This document shows positions 1-8,158 of a stretch of DNA of 64,000 bases, piece by piece (the first letter of the stretch is position 1; every line of letters starts with the position of its first letter). The position numbers were made by a program, and so were the translations under genes. Origin of the DNA: Formosa haliotis (GTDB lineage: Bacteria; Bacteroidota; Bacteroidia; Flavobacteriales; Flavobacteriaceae). The notes beneath the pieces are model-generated. The model had not been told where the DNA came from. It searched no databases and saw only the letters and a program-made list of their open reading frames with translations. The stretch is from contig NZ_BDEL01000001.1 in the NCBI RefSeq assembly GCF_001685485.1, positions 3,221,501-3,285,500 of the forward strand, in the 5' to 3' direction.

Positions 1-1053
1 TTGCATAATCGTTATTTCGTTTCGACGGGGACATCCCGTTTACTACAACTTCGCCATTTGCGGTGGCTGCTGGAACAATAAATCCGCCAGGGCACATGCA
101 AAAAGAGTACACACCACGATTATTAACTTGCTGTACTAAACTGTATGCGGCAGGAGGTAATAATTCATTGCGATCGCCACTACAGTGATATTGAATAGCG
201 TCGATAATATGTTGTGGATGTTCTACACGAACTCCCATGGCAAATGACTTAGCTTCGATGGCAACTTTCTTTTATCGAGTAAATAAAAGATGTCTCGAGC
301 GGAGTGACCCGTGGCAAGTATAACACGGTTTGCGGGTAATTCATCGCTATTTCGTAATTGTATGGCTGTAATTTTATTATCAGATACGGTAAAGTCTGTA
401 ACTCTAGTTTCAAAATGAACTTCGCCACCGTATTTTAAAATGGTTTCACGAATATTCTGAACTACTTTGGGCAGTTTGTTGGTGCCGATATGCGGATGCG
501 CATCGACTAAAATTTGATCGGTTGCACCATGATACACCAAGTTTTCGAAAATACGGCGAACATCTCCACGCTTTAAACTTCGAGTATATAACTTTCCATC
601 AGAATAGGTTCCGGCTCCACCTTCTCCGAAGCAATAATTAGAATCTTCGTTTACAAAATGCTCCTGATTTATGGCTCTTAAATCGCGGCGTCTGTCTTGT
701 ACATTTTTTCCGCGCTCTAAAACTATGGGTTTAAAGCCAAGTTCTATACAACGTAAAGCAGCGTACATTCCCGCCGGACCAAAACCGATAATATGAATAG
801 GTTTAGCTTTTGAAACATCTGTATAGTTGAAGGTGTAAGTAGATTGCTCTGGAAGATTTTCCTTGATGTAGACAGCCACTTTATAATTAAAAAATATGGC
901 AGGTTTGCGGGCATCGATAGATTTTCGAAGCACTTTAACTCCTGTAATATGTTCTTTGGGAATATCTAAAGTTCTTGCGGCCTTACGCAATAAACTGTCT
1001 TTATATTTTGCTTCATCATGAAGGGAAATACGCAGCTGAATCTCTTTTATCAT
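1..1053 (-). pseudogene. FAD-dependent oxidoreductase (COG2509-like), frameshifted and cut by the window edge
   Basis: The N-terminal part (276 codons from the ATG at 1053) has a Rossmann FAD-binding motif, GFGPAG at residues 90-95, and the block CFGEGGAGTYSDGKLYTR at 141-158, which is typical of the large flavoprotein dehydrogenase family called FAD-dependent oxidoreductase or COG2509. The frame stops at 223. The next frame continues the same protein without a gap (VAIEAKSFAMGVRVEHPQ and onward) to position 1 and out of the window. Joining them needs one extra base in the A-run of the coding strand at 266-268. The gene is therefore either a real frameshift mutant or a sequence error. The substrate is unknown. 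It is the last gene seen on this strand, downstream of folA with about 85 bp between them. I am sure of the family class and unsure whether the gene is broken in the cell. Confidence 0.75.
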
Positions 1054-1121
1054 GCTGCAAATTTAATGAAATTTGAAATGATAAAACTCGCAAAGTATAC
1101 AATATCACGTATTTTAAATAC

Positions 1122-1139
1122 GACGCTTTAAAAAGCGTC
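1122..1139 (-). terminator. Short hairpin just after folA stop
   Basis: On the minus strand GACGCTT and AAGCGTC pair around a short loop immediately after the folA stop codon. A second AT-only inverted repeat (CGTATTT/AAATACG) follows. There is no long U-tract, so this may be a weak terminator or an mRNA 3' end stabiliser. Confidence 0.35.
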
Positions 1140-2045
1140 TTAAATGCGTTCGTAGGTTATAAACGAAAACTCATGATCGTTACTCTCATCTTTTGAATGA
1201 AATTTATGGTAGGTTTCTTCCCAAACAGATTTGTCTATTTCAGGGAAGAAGGTATCTGCATCAAAAGTATCGTGAACACGGGTTAATTCTATTTTGTTAG
1301 CAAAAGGTAGTGCCTGTTTGTAAATTTCGCCCCCACCAATAACATACGGATTATAATCTTCTTTAGCGGCATCTAAGGCATCTTGAAAATTATGAACCAC
1401 AACCACACCTAGCGGTGCTTTGTAATTCTCTTGGTAGGTTATAACTATGTGGGTACGGTTAGGTAATGGTTTAGGGAAACTCTCGAAGGTTTTTCTCCCC
1501 ATAATAATACAATGCCCTGAAGTTAACGATTTGAAGCGTTTTAAATCGTCGCTTAAATGCCATATTAGCTGGTTGTCTTTTCCTATGGCATTGTTCTCGG
1601 CCGCGGCGACAATAAGCGTAAGATTTTGCTTTCTACTCAGTTTTTTTTTTTCATCTAGAACAACAGGAGTTTCTGGTTCTAGATTAGGTAAGGTTTTTTC
1701 TAACTTGGCAATGCCTTCTCTTTGTTTAGCAACCAATTTGTCCAATTGCTCTTGTTGCCAACTAGAGCCCATAAACCGGTGAATTACAAATACATTAAAA
1801 GCATGGTAAAGTAAAATTAAGAACCAAAAGCCAACTACAGGTACAAACCAATCTACATTTAAAGGTCTAAAAGATTCTCCAATATGAAGTCCTAAATTAG
1901 CGACAATAATAGCTACAGATCCAATTAGGAATAAGATAAAATGTGTGTATAAACCTTTTTTTTGTTGAATGCGTTTTTGAGCATGTTTAATAAGCTCTAG
2001 TTGCTCCTTATCTATCTGAGGTTTATTTTTTTTATTGCCGAACAT
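1140..2045 (-). CDS. folA: 2TM-domain / dihydrofolate reductase fusion
   Basis: The protein has 301 residues. Residues 1-115 are a 2TM domain: a charged N-terminus, helices at about 33-53 and 66-88, and a charged coiled tail. From about residue 142 the protein is a dihydrofolate reductase (LTLIVAAAENNAIGKD at the start). Asp167 matches the catalytic acid of E. coli FolA (Asp27), MGRKTFESF and GGGEIYKQALP are cofactor and substrate motifs, and the C-terminus is complete. DHFR makes tetrahydrofolate with NADPH, and thyA 0.6 kb away is the enzyme that consumes reduced folate. The fusion would tether DHFR to the inner membrane. The linker (DEKKK) is encoded by an 11-A run at 1641-1651, and both other frames stop within a few codons of it. 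No ATG lies between that run and the DHFR domain, so fusion is the only obvious way to make DHFR here. I believe similar fusions occur in other flavobacteria. Confidence 0.9.
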   Translation of the reverse strand: MFGNKKNKPQIDKEQLELIKHAQKRIQQKKGLYTHFILFLIGSVAIIVANLGLHIGESFRPLNVDWFVPVVGFWFLILLYHAFNVFVIHRFMGSSWQQEQLDKLVAKQREGIAKLEKTLPNLEPETPVVLDEKKKLSRKQNLTLIVAAAENNAIGKDNQLIWHLSDDLKRFKSLTSGHCIIMGRKTFESFPKPLPNRTHIVITYQENYKAPLGVVVVHNFQDALDAAKEDYNPYVIGGGEIYKQALPFANKIELTRVHDTFDADTFFPEIDKSVWEETYHKFHSKDESNDHEFSFITYERI

Positions 2046-2241
2046 AGGTTGAAAGTGTTAGTTAAGTAAAAGTACTATATAAACTTTAATTTTTGAAACT
2101 TTTATAAAATGAAATCAAAATGAAGGAATCTTGTTTACCAATTATATTATAAAACAGCAATTTATTTTAAAACATTATGTATATATTAATTTTTTTTTAA
2201 GGAAATCATAATTCTTTGTATTAGAGACTATTATTCGTATG

Positions 2242-2268
2242 TTGGTTAGAATTTGTTTAGTATTTTTG
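2242..2268 (+). promoter_or_regulatory. Bacteroidota-type promoter for the CBM48 gene
   Basis: TTG at 2242-2244 and TATTTTTG at 2261-2268 match the -33 TTTG and -7 TAnnTTTG elements used by the Bacteroidota primary sigma factor. They lie about 20 bp before the ATG at 2290. This would give a very short leader. Confidence 0.5.
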
Positions 2269-2289
2269 TATAGATAAAAAATAAATTTT

Positions 2290-2586
2290 ATGGCAATTTC
2301 AAAACAATATTTAAAAAGTAAACCTGTTTGTAAAGTAACTTTTGCTGTGCCAGCAGAAGCAGCAGAAGAAGTAACTGTTGTTGGATGTTTTAATGAGTGG
2401 GATGCTAAAGCAACTCCATTAAAGAAACTAAAAAGTGGTGTATTTAAAGGAACTGTAAATTTAGAGTCCGATAAATCATACGAATTTAGATATGTGGTTG
2501 ATGGTGCTTTTCAGAATGAAGAAGAAGCAGATGGACAGGTATGGAATGATTATGCAGGAGCAGAGAATAGTGTGTTAAATTTATAA
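2290..2586 (+). CDS. Small isoamylase early-set / CBM48-like protein
   Basis: A 98-residue protein made of one beta-sandwich domain. The pattern VTVVGCFNEWD, then PLKKLKSGVFKGTV, then YEFRYVVDG is the classic glycogen-binding (AMPK-beta/CBM48, isoamylase N-terminal early set) fold, with the conserved FNEW tryptophan. There is no signal peptide, no membrane segment and no catalytic domain attached, so it is probably a cytoplasmic protein that binds alpha-glucan or a protein partner. It stands alone on the plus strand between folA (divergent) and thyA (convergent). The fold is clear, the role is not known. Confidence 0.85.
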   Translation: MAISKQYLKSKPVCKVTFAVPAEAAEEVTVVGCFNEWDAKATPLKKLKSGVFKGTVNLESDKSYEFRYVVDGAFQNEEEADGQVWNDYAGAENSVLNL

Positions 2587-2621
2587 TCGCAATTAGATAT
2601 TAATATTTAATTGAATACAAT

Positions 2622-2657
2622 AAAAAAGGCATTTCTATTTTTTAGAAATGCCTTTTT
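2622..2657. terminator. Bidirectional terminator between CBM48 gene and thyA
   Basis: AAAAAGGCATTTCT and AGAAATGCCTTTTT form a long stem with A and T runs on both sides. It can serve both convergent genes. Confidence 0.85.
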
Positions 2658-2659
2658 CT

Positions 2660-3484
2660 TTATATCGCAACCGCACCTTTTATGTGTGGATGTGGATTAT
2701 AATCGACTAAAGTAAAATCTTCGAACTTGAAATCGAAGATGTCTTTAACTTCTGGGTTTATTACCATTTTTGGCAGCGGTCTAGGTGTTCTACTTAATTG
2801 TAATTTCACCTGGTCGAAATGATTGCTGTATATATGTGCGTCACCAAAAGTGTGAATAAATTCTCCTGCTTGGTAACCACAAACTTGTGCCATCATCATG
2901 GTAAATAGGGCATACGATGCAATATTAAAAGGGACACCAAGAAAGATATCTGCACTACGTTGGTACAACTGGCAAGATAATTTGCCATCGGCTACATAAA
3001 ATTGAAAAAAGGCATGGCACGGAGGAAGCGCTGCTTTTCCGTTGGCCACATTTTCGCTGAACGATTTTGAAGTGTCTGGTAAAACTGAAGGATTCCATGC
3101 CGAAACCAACATGCGTCTGCTGTTTGGATTGGTTTTTAAGGTTTCAACAATTTCTTTTATTTGATCTATTTCGTCATTATTCCAATTACGCCATTGGTGC
3201 CCATAAACAGGACCTAAATCGCCATTCTCATCGGCCCATTCGTTCCAGATTTTAACGCCGTGTTCTGTTAAATAATCGATATTTGTATCGCCTTTTAAAA
3301 ACCAAAGTAATTCATAAATAATAGATTTTAAATGAAGTTTCTTTGTTGTAACCATAGGAAACCCTTCACTTAAATCGAATCGCATTTGATAGCCAAAAAC
3401 ACTTTTTGTTCCGGTTCCTGTACGATCTCCTTTTTCATTACCGTTTTCTAAAACGTGGTTTATAAGATCTAAATATTGTTTCAT
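2660..3484 (-). CDS. thyA: Thymidylate synthase
   Basis: At 274 residues this is close to the family size (264 in E. coli). It converts dUMP and methylene-tetrahydrofolate to dTMP and dihydrofolate. The catalytic cysteine is Cys156 in [12 protein letters not shown]. The phosphate-binding arginine is in GDRTGTGT (Arg21) and in SRRM, and [18 protein letters not shown] is the dUMP-binding signature. Its product dihydrofolate is recycled by the DHFR encoded nearby on the same strand, and a nucleoside transporter lies just upstream, so this is a small thymidylate-supply neighbourhood. The gene shares a terminator with the convergent CBM48 gene. Confidence 0.98.
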   Translation of the reverse strand: MKQYLDLINHVLENGNEKGDRTGTGTKSVFGYQMRFDLSEGFPMVTTKKLHLKSIIYELLWFLKGDTNIDYLTEHGVKIWNEWADENGDLGPVYGHQWRNWNNDEIDQIKEIVETLKTNPNSRRMLVSAWNPSVLPDTSKSFSENVANGKAALPPCHAFFQFYVADGKLSCQLYQRSADIFLGVPFNIASYALFTMMMAQVCGYQAGEFIHTFGDAHIYSNHFDQVKLQLSRTPRPLPKMVINPEVKDIFDFKFEDFTLVDYNPHPHIKGAVAI

Positions 3485-3631
3485 AAGTCCATCTTCTGTC
3501 TTCCCATTTGGAAGAAACTTTAAAAGTTAAGTAGCGCAAAAGTAAAAAAAAAGTAGAGGTAAAAGGGCCTAATATAGATCTAAAATCTAAATAGTTTCTG
3601 GTTTAGAGAAATGTAGGTAGCGTAATTACTA

Positions 3632-5347
3632 TTATCCAATAATCATACCTGCTATGGTGGCAGATAATAAAGAGGCAATAGTTCCCCCAATTAAAGCACG
3701 CATTCCAAATTCTGAAAGCACTTTTCTTTGTCCTGGAGCTAAAGATCCTATACCACCAATTTGAATTCCGATAGATGCAAAGTTCGCAAAACCACACAGC
3801 ATATACGTGGCCATAATAATTGATTTTTCAAATTTAAAATGTATAGGGTTGGCAATGTTTTTTAATTCGGCTAATTGTATATAACCAACAAATTCACTAG
3901 CCGCGAGTTTAATTCCTAATAATTGCCCCATAAGCGCCATATCTTGTTTTGCAACACCTATAACCCACATTAATGGCGAAAAGATATATCCTAGAATAAA
4001 TTCTAGCGAAAAGGCTGTGTATGGTGTGTTTTGAGCAATCCAAGCGTTTAATCCGCCTATGGTTCCTAGCTTACCAAAACCATAATTTATCATGGCAATA
4101 AAGGCCACAAATACTAATAACATAGCACCAACATTCGCGGCTAATTTTAAACCTTCGGTTGTACCATTGGCTATGGCATCTAATATGTTCGACCCAATAT
4201 TTTCTTGAGAAACTTCTACTTCTGTACTAATTTCTTCTTGTTGTGGATAGAGCATTTTTGAAATAACAATCGCTCCCGGTGCGGCCATTACAGAGGCTGT
4301 TAATAAATGCTTGGCGTAAAATATTTTTAAGGCTTGGTCTTCACCACCTAAAAACCCAATATATGCCGCTAAAACACCTCCAGCCACAGTGGCCATACCT
4401 CCGACCATAACAAGCAATATTTCAGACTTAGTCATGCGCTCTAGATAGGCTTTAATCATTAAAGGTGCTTCTGTTTGACCAAGAAAAATGTTTCCAGCCA
4501 CACTTAAACTTTCTGCACCAGAAATGCCTAGAAGTTTAGTTAAAATCCAAGCTAATCCTTTTACTACAATTTGTATAACACCCAGGTAAAACAATACCGA
4601 GGTTAGAGCCGAAAAGAATATAATAGTTGGTAGAATTTGAAATACAAAAATGAATCCGAAACTGTCTACATCCATCATACCGCCCAATAGAAACTGACTT
4701 CCTGCTTGGGTGAATTCTAGGATTTTTACAAATATTTTTCCAACAAATTCAAAAGTATCTTGAACAAATTCAATCTTTAAAACACCAAAAGCTAATATAA
4801 TTTGAGCACTAAGTCCAGCACCAATAGTTTTCCAGTTGATAGCCTTTCTATTATGACTTAACAGGTAACAAATTAAAAGTAGAACAAGCATCCCTAAAAG
4901 TCCACGAAGCAGACTTCCGGTAGAAAATCCTTGACTGGGTATTATAGTATCTTCTTGAGCTGTTGCAATGGTGCTCGGGGAAACAGATAGTGGTGTTGTA
5001 AATTTATAAACGTTCTGTTTTTCAGAAAAAACCAAGGTAGAATCTGTAAGTTCAGAAATTTTATAATGCTGAATTCTGTCGGAAGGTGTATTGTAATAAA
5101 AAACCAACAAATTATTCTGAAGCATATAATCTCCAGAGGCATTTGTGCTGTTGGTATCTTTAAAAGCAATATCAAATTCCCCGTTTTCAAGGTGTATTGT
5201 TGCTATGGTTTTATTTGCTGTTAATGTAGAATCCTCTATTTTGGTTTGCACCTGGTCTAGTTGCCATAATTTTTCTATGCTTTGTGCATGCACAGTCGTG
5301 AACAAACAGGAGAAAATAAATGTAAAGGCAAATAAAAGGTGTTTCAT
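3632..5347 (-). CDS. CNT-family concentrative nucleoside transporter with exported N-terminal domain
   Basis: The protein has 571 residues, well above the 400 or so of NupC. Residues 1-21 are a signal peptide (ending VHAQ). Residues 22 to about 130 form a soluble beta-rich domain resembling the small lipocalin-like domains of flavobacterial exported proteins. Residues 145-571 are the CNT transporter with many membrane helices. GQTEAPL (around residue 290) and the late ANFASIGIQIGGIG block are the nucleoside- and cation-binding motifs of the family. It would import nucleosides with Na+ or H+. It is 17 bp downstream of the DUF151 gene and probably co-transcribed with it. The family call is firm. 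The role of the N-terminal domain is unknown. Confidence 0.9.
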   Translation of the reverse strand: MKHLLFAFTFIFSCLFTTVHAQSIEKLWQLDQVQTKIEDSTLTANKTIATIHLENGEFDIAFKDTNSTNASGDYMLQNNLLVFYYNTPSDRIQHYKISELTDSTLVFSEKQNVYKFTTPLSVSPSTIATAQEDTIIPSQGFSTGSLLRGLLGMLVLLLICYLLSHNRKAINWKTIGAGLSAQIILAFGVLKIEFVQDTFEFVGKIFVKILEFTQAGSQFLLGGMMDVDSFGFIFVFQILPTIIFFSALTSVLFYLGVIQIVVKGLAWILTKLLGISGAESLSVAGNIFLGQTEAPLMIKAYLERMTKSEILLVMVGGMATVAGGVLAAYIGFLGGEDQALKIFYAKHLLTASVMAAPGAIVISKMLYPQQEEISTEVEVSQENIGSNILDAIANGTTEGLKLAANVGAMLLVFVAFIAMINYGFGKLGTIGGLNAWIAQNTPYTAFSLEFILGYIFSPLMWVIGVAKQDMALMGQLLGIKLAASEFVGYIQLAELKNIANPIHFKFEKSIIMATYMLCGFANFASIGIQIGGIGSLAPGQRKVLSEFGMRALIGGTIASLLSATIAGMIIG

Positions 5348-5364
5348 ACTTTTAGAGAGGGCTT

Positions 5365-5985
5365 TTAACGTTTCGAAATTTCATCTCGAATTTTTGCAGC
5401 TTTTTCGTAATCTTCATTCGAGACCGCTTCGGCAAGCATGGTATTCAATTCATCTAAAGTTTTTCCTTTATAGTCATCTTGACTTGGTGTCGATTCCAAT
5501 TCTTCCGCAACTAAATCTTCTACTAACACGTCTGGTTGTGTTGTTTCGTTTTCGTTCTCTTTTTCTGGATTCACTTTTAAATAAATTCCAGCCTTATCTA
5601 ATATGTTTTTATAGGTAAATATTGGTGCTTGAAAACGTAGGGCTAAAGCAATAGCATCGCTTGTTCTCGCATCAATAATCTCTTCGATTTTATCGCGTTC
5701 ACATATTAGGCTAGAATAAAATACACCATCTACCAGTTTATGAATAATAACTTGTTTTACGGTGATATCAAATCTATCAGAAAAATTTTTGAATAAATCG
5801 TGGGTTAACGGTCGTGGGGGTCTAATTTCTTTCTCTAAAGCTATGGCAATAGATTGTGCTTCGAAAGCTCCAATAACAATTGGTAACTTTCGATCGCCAT
5901 CTACTTCGTTGAGTATTAAAGCATATGCGCCATTTTGGGTTTGGCTATAAGAAATTCCCTTTATATTAAGTCTAACTAAACTCAT
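5365..5985 (-). CDS. DUF151 bifunctional-nuclease family protein with UVR motif
   Basis: A 206-residue cytoplasmic protein. Residues 1-130 are the DUF151 / bifunctional nuclease domain (GAFEAQSIAIALE, RPLTHDLF, DARTSDAIALALR are its conserved blocks). A low-complexity acidic linker follows. Residues 176-206 (TLDELNTMLAEAVSNEDYEKAA and on) are a UvrB/UvrC-type UVR motif, a helical hairpin used for protein contacts. Plant members of DUF151 have reported nuclease activity, but the bacterial function is not settled. It is the first gene of a likely pair with the nucleoside transporter. Confidence 0.88.
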   Translation of the reverse strand: MSLVRLNIKGISYSQTQNGAYALILNEVDGDRKLPIVIGAFEAQSIAIALEKEIRPPRPLTHDLFKNFSDRFDITVKQVIIHKLVDGVFYSSLICERDKIEEIIDARTSDAIALALRFQAPIFTYKNILDKAGIYLKVNPEKENENETTQPDVLVEDLVAEELESTPSQDDYKGKTLDELNTMLAEAVSNEDYEKAAKIRDEISKR

Positions 5986-5998
5986 AATTTAAAAACAC

Positions 5999-6131
5999 AA
6001 AAGACCGTTTAAATTAGGACTTTACCAAACCTATTTTAAGTTTTTGTCAAAAAAACTAAAACTTAAAATAGGTAAACTCCTTAAAATTTTAATTCAAATT
6101 TGAAGGGGAGGAGTCGTTTAAACAGTCTTTT
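5999..6131. repeat. Nested inverted repeat between etfA and the DUF151 gene
   Basis: The outer arms 5999-6013 and 6117-6131 pair over 15 bp with one G-U position. Inner arms 6030-6040 and 6062-6072 (CCTATTTTAAG and its complement) are perfect. The centre also has a TTCAAATTTGAA palindrome near 6092-6103. On the minus strand it would fold downstream of etfA and end in a U-run, so it may act as a terminator. Its size and nesting are more than a simple terminator needs. Confidence 0.6.
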
Positions 6132-6154
6132 TTATAACTACAAGTTAATAAAAA

Positions 6155-7117
6155 TTAAGCGTTTTGCGCTTTAAATGCTTTTAATTTTTCTGTTAATGCA
6201 GGAACAACCTCAAAAGCATCTCCTACTACACCATAATCTGCAGCTTTAAAGAAAGGTGCTTCAGGATCGGTATTGATGACTAACTTTACTTTAGAGGCGT
6301 TTATACCTGCTAAATGTTGAATGGCTCCAGAAATACCGATGGCAATATATAAGTTGGCTGCCACAGGTTTTCCTGTTTGTCCAACATGCTCTCCGTGTGG
6401 TCTCCAACCTAAATCTGACACAGGTTTAGAACATGCTGTGGCCGCATCTAAAACGTCGGCTAATTCCTCAATCATACCCCAATTTTCTGGTCCTTTTAAT
6501 CCACGTCCGCCAGAAACTACAATTTCTGCATCGGCAATAGTAACCGTATTTGTGGCTTTATCTACAGCTTCTACATGTACTCCGTTTTCTGGAATTGAAG
6601 GTGAGAAATCGGTGACCTCTGCTGTGGTTGCATTCTCTTTTAAACCAACAGAATTTTTAGAAAGTCCAACTAATTTTACATCGGTACTAATACGCGTTAA
6701 ATTGAACGCTTTATTTGTAAATGCTGTACGTTTTACGGTAAATGGTGATACGCTAGTAGGCGCTGCTACCACGTTTGATGCATATCCGGCTTTTAAGCCA
6801 ATAGCTAGTAAAGGTGCTAAATACTTGCTGTCTGCAGTAGAGCTAACAACAACGACTTTAGAGGCTTCTTGTTCTGCTGCCTGCTTAATAACATCGGCAT
6901 AGGTTTTCGCATTGAACGTATCTAATTTAGCGTCTTTTACATGTAATACTTTGGTTACTCCATAAGTTCCTAAAACCGAAGGGTCTTCAGCATTAATTGA
7001 AATTGCTGTTACTGTTGTTCCTAATTGGTCTGCAACAGCTCGGGCGTAAGAAGCAACTTCGAAAGCAACTTTTTTATATTTACCTTGTTCTGATTCTGTA
7101 TATACTAAAACTGACAT
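6155..7117 (-). CDS. etfA: Electron transfer flavoprotein, alpha subunit
   Basis: 320 residues, the normal size. The C-terminal FAD-binding domain is complete: SGGRGLKGPENWGMIEELAD, then a block reading SKPVSDLGWRPHGEHVGQTGKPV, then YIAIGISGAIQHLAG, and the final INTDPEAPFFKAADYG. ETF takes electrons from acyl-CoA and other flavin dehydrogenases and passes them to the respiratory chain. It is 55 bp downstream of etfB and surely in the same operon. Confidence 0.98.
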   Translation of the reverse strand: MSVLVYTESEQGKYKKVAFEVASYARAVADQLGTTVTAISINAEDPSVLGTYGVTKVLHVKDAKLDTFNAKTYADVIKQAAEQEASKVVVVSSTADSKYLAPLLAIGLKAGYASNVVAAPTSVSPFTVKRTAFTNKAFNLTRISTDVKLVGLSKNSVGLKENATTAEVTDFSPSIPENGVHVEAVDKATNTVTIADAEIVVSGGRGLKGPENWGMIEELADVLDAATACSKPVSDLGWRPHGEHVGQTGKPVAANLYIAIGISGAIQHLAGINASKVKLVINTDPEAPFFKAADYGVVGDAFEVVPALTEKLKAFKAQNA

Positions 7118-7172
7118 AATGTTTTTTGGTTTTAAATTTCAATAGAAAAATGATTGTGGTATTGAAATGAGA

Positions 7173-7919
7173 TTAAATGACTTTCGCTTCGTTGTGAAGT
7201 AAATTAACCAATTCATCTAAATTATCTGGAGACACTAAGGTTACGGCTCCTTTAGGTGTTGGTTTTTCAAACTTAACAGACTCTGTTTCTTGAGAAGCTT
7301 CAACAGGTTCTAAAACTGTTAAAGGTTTTTTACGAGCCATCATAATTCCACGCATATTCGGGATACGTAAGTCACTCTCTTCTACCAATCCTTTTTGTGC
7401 TCCTATAACTAAAGGTAAGGTGGTGCTAACTGTTTCTTTACCACCATCAATTTCACGAATAGCTTTTACATTCGTACCATCTATTTCTAAGCTAATACAT
7501 GTATTTATAAAGTTTGCATCTGTTAATCCGGCAAGCATGCCTGGTACCATACCACCGTTATAATCGATAGATTCTCTACCAGCAATAACTAAATCGTAGC
7601 TACCATCTGTAAAAACTTTTGCTAATTGCTCTGCAACAGCATAACCATCTACGGCAGGCGTGTTAACTCGAATAGCTCCATCTGCTCCAAGAGCTAAAGC
7701 CTTACGTAAAGTAGGCTCGGTTTCTGGCCCACCAACATTTACAACATCTACGGTGGCACCTTGTTTTTCTTTAAACCACATGGCACGGGTTAGCCCATAT
7801 TCGTCGTTTGGGTTAATTATAAATTGAACACCGTTAGTATCAAATTTAGTATCGCCTTCAGAAAAATTGATTTTTGAAGTCGTGTCTGGAACGTGACTAA
7901 TACACACTAAAATTTTCAT
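7173..7919 (-). CDS. etfB: Electron transfer flavoprotein, beta subunit
   Basis: 248 residues, complete. It shows the AMP-binding subunit pattern: MKILVCISHVPDT at the start, NPNDEYGLTRAMWFKE, RKALALGADGAIRV, and the recognition-loop region MRGIMMARKKPL. It pairs with EtfA. First gene of the etfBA operon, diverging from pdhB. A perfect 28-bp palindrome lies about 63 bp upstream of the start codon and is a good candidate for an operator. Confidence 0.98.
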   Translation of the reverse strand: MKILVCISHVPDTTSKINFSEGDTKFDTNGVQFIINPNDEYGLTRAMWFKEKQGATVDVVNVGGPETEPTLRKALALGADGAIRVNTPAVDGYAVAEQLAKVFTDGSYDLVIAGRESIDYNGGMVPGMLAGLTDANFINTCISLEIDGTNVKAIREIDGGKETVSTTLPLVIGAQKGLVEESDLRIPNMRGIMMARKKPLTVLEPVEASQETESVKFEKPTPKGAVTLVSPDNLDELVNLLHNEAKVI

Positions 7920-7981
7920 AATATTTGTTTGTTAAATAAGTATCGATTTATCTTGGTTACGAAGTTATAGAAATTTATTTT

Positions 7982-8009
7982 AATTTTACTATGCATGCAT
8001 AGTAAAATT
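7982..8009. promoter_or_regulatory. Perfect 28-bp palindrome, candidate operator for etfBA/pdhB
   Basis: AATTTTACTATGCA followed by TGCATAGTAAAATT is an unbroken 28-bp palindrome. It sits in the 239-bp divergent spacer, nearer to etfB. No U-tract follows it in either direction, so a dimeric regulator site (TetR or MarR type) is likelier than a terminator. Which protein binds it cannot be told from this window. Confidence 0.6.
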
Positions 8010-8102
8010 GTGATTTAAATGTAGCTAAATCGACAATTTGTATGCTTTTATTTCTTGCTTTTACGATTTTACTTTAAGATTTAATGAATTAATAAGAATT
8101 CT

Positions 8103-8137
8103 TTTGTCGAAAGTTTTCCATTTTATTGTTATTTTTG
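8103..8137 (+). promoter_or_regulatory. Bacteroidota-type promoter for pdhB
   Basis: TTTG at 8103-8106 and TATTTTTG at 8130-8137 match the -33/-7 consensus with a 23-nt gap, at the long end of what is allowed. The ATG is at 8159. Confidence 0.5.
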
Positions 8138-8158
8138 TGCTCTTATAAAATATGATAC

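Noticed and set aside
6321..6902. Long plus-strand frame opposite etfA
   Set aside because: It is an antisense shadow of a conserved gene with no sensible protein features of its own.
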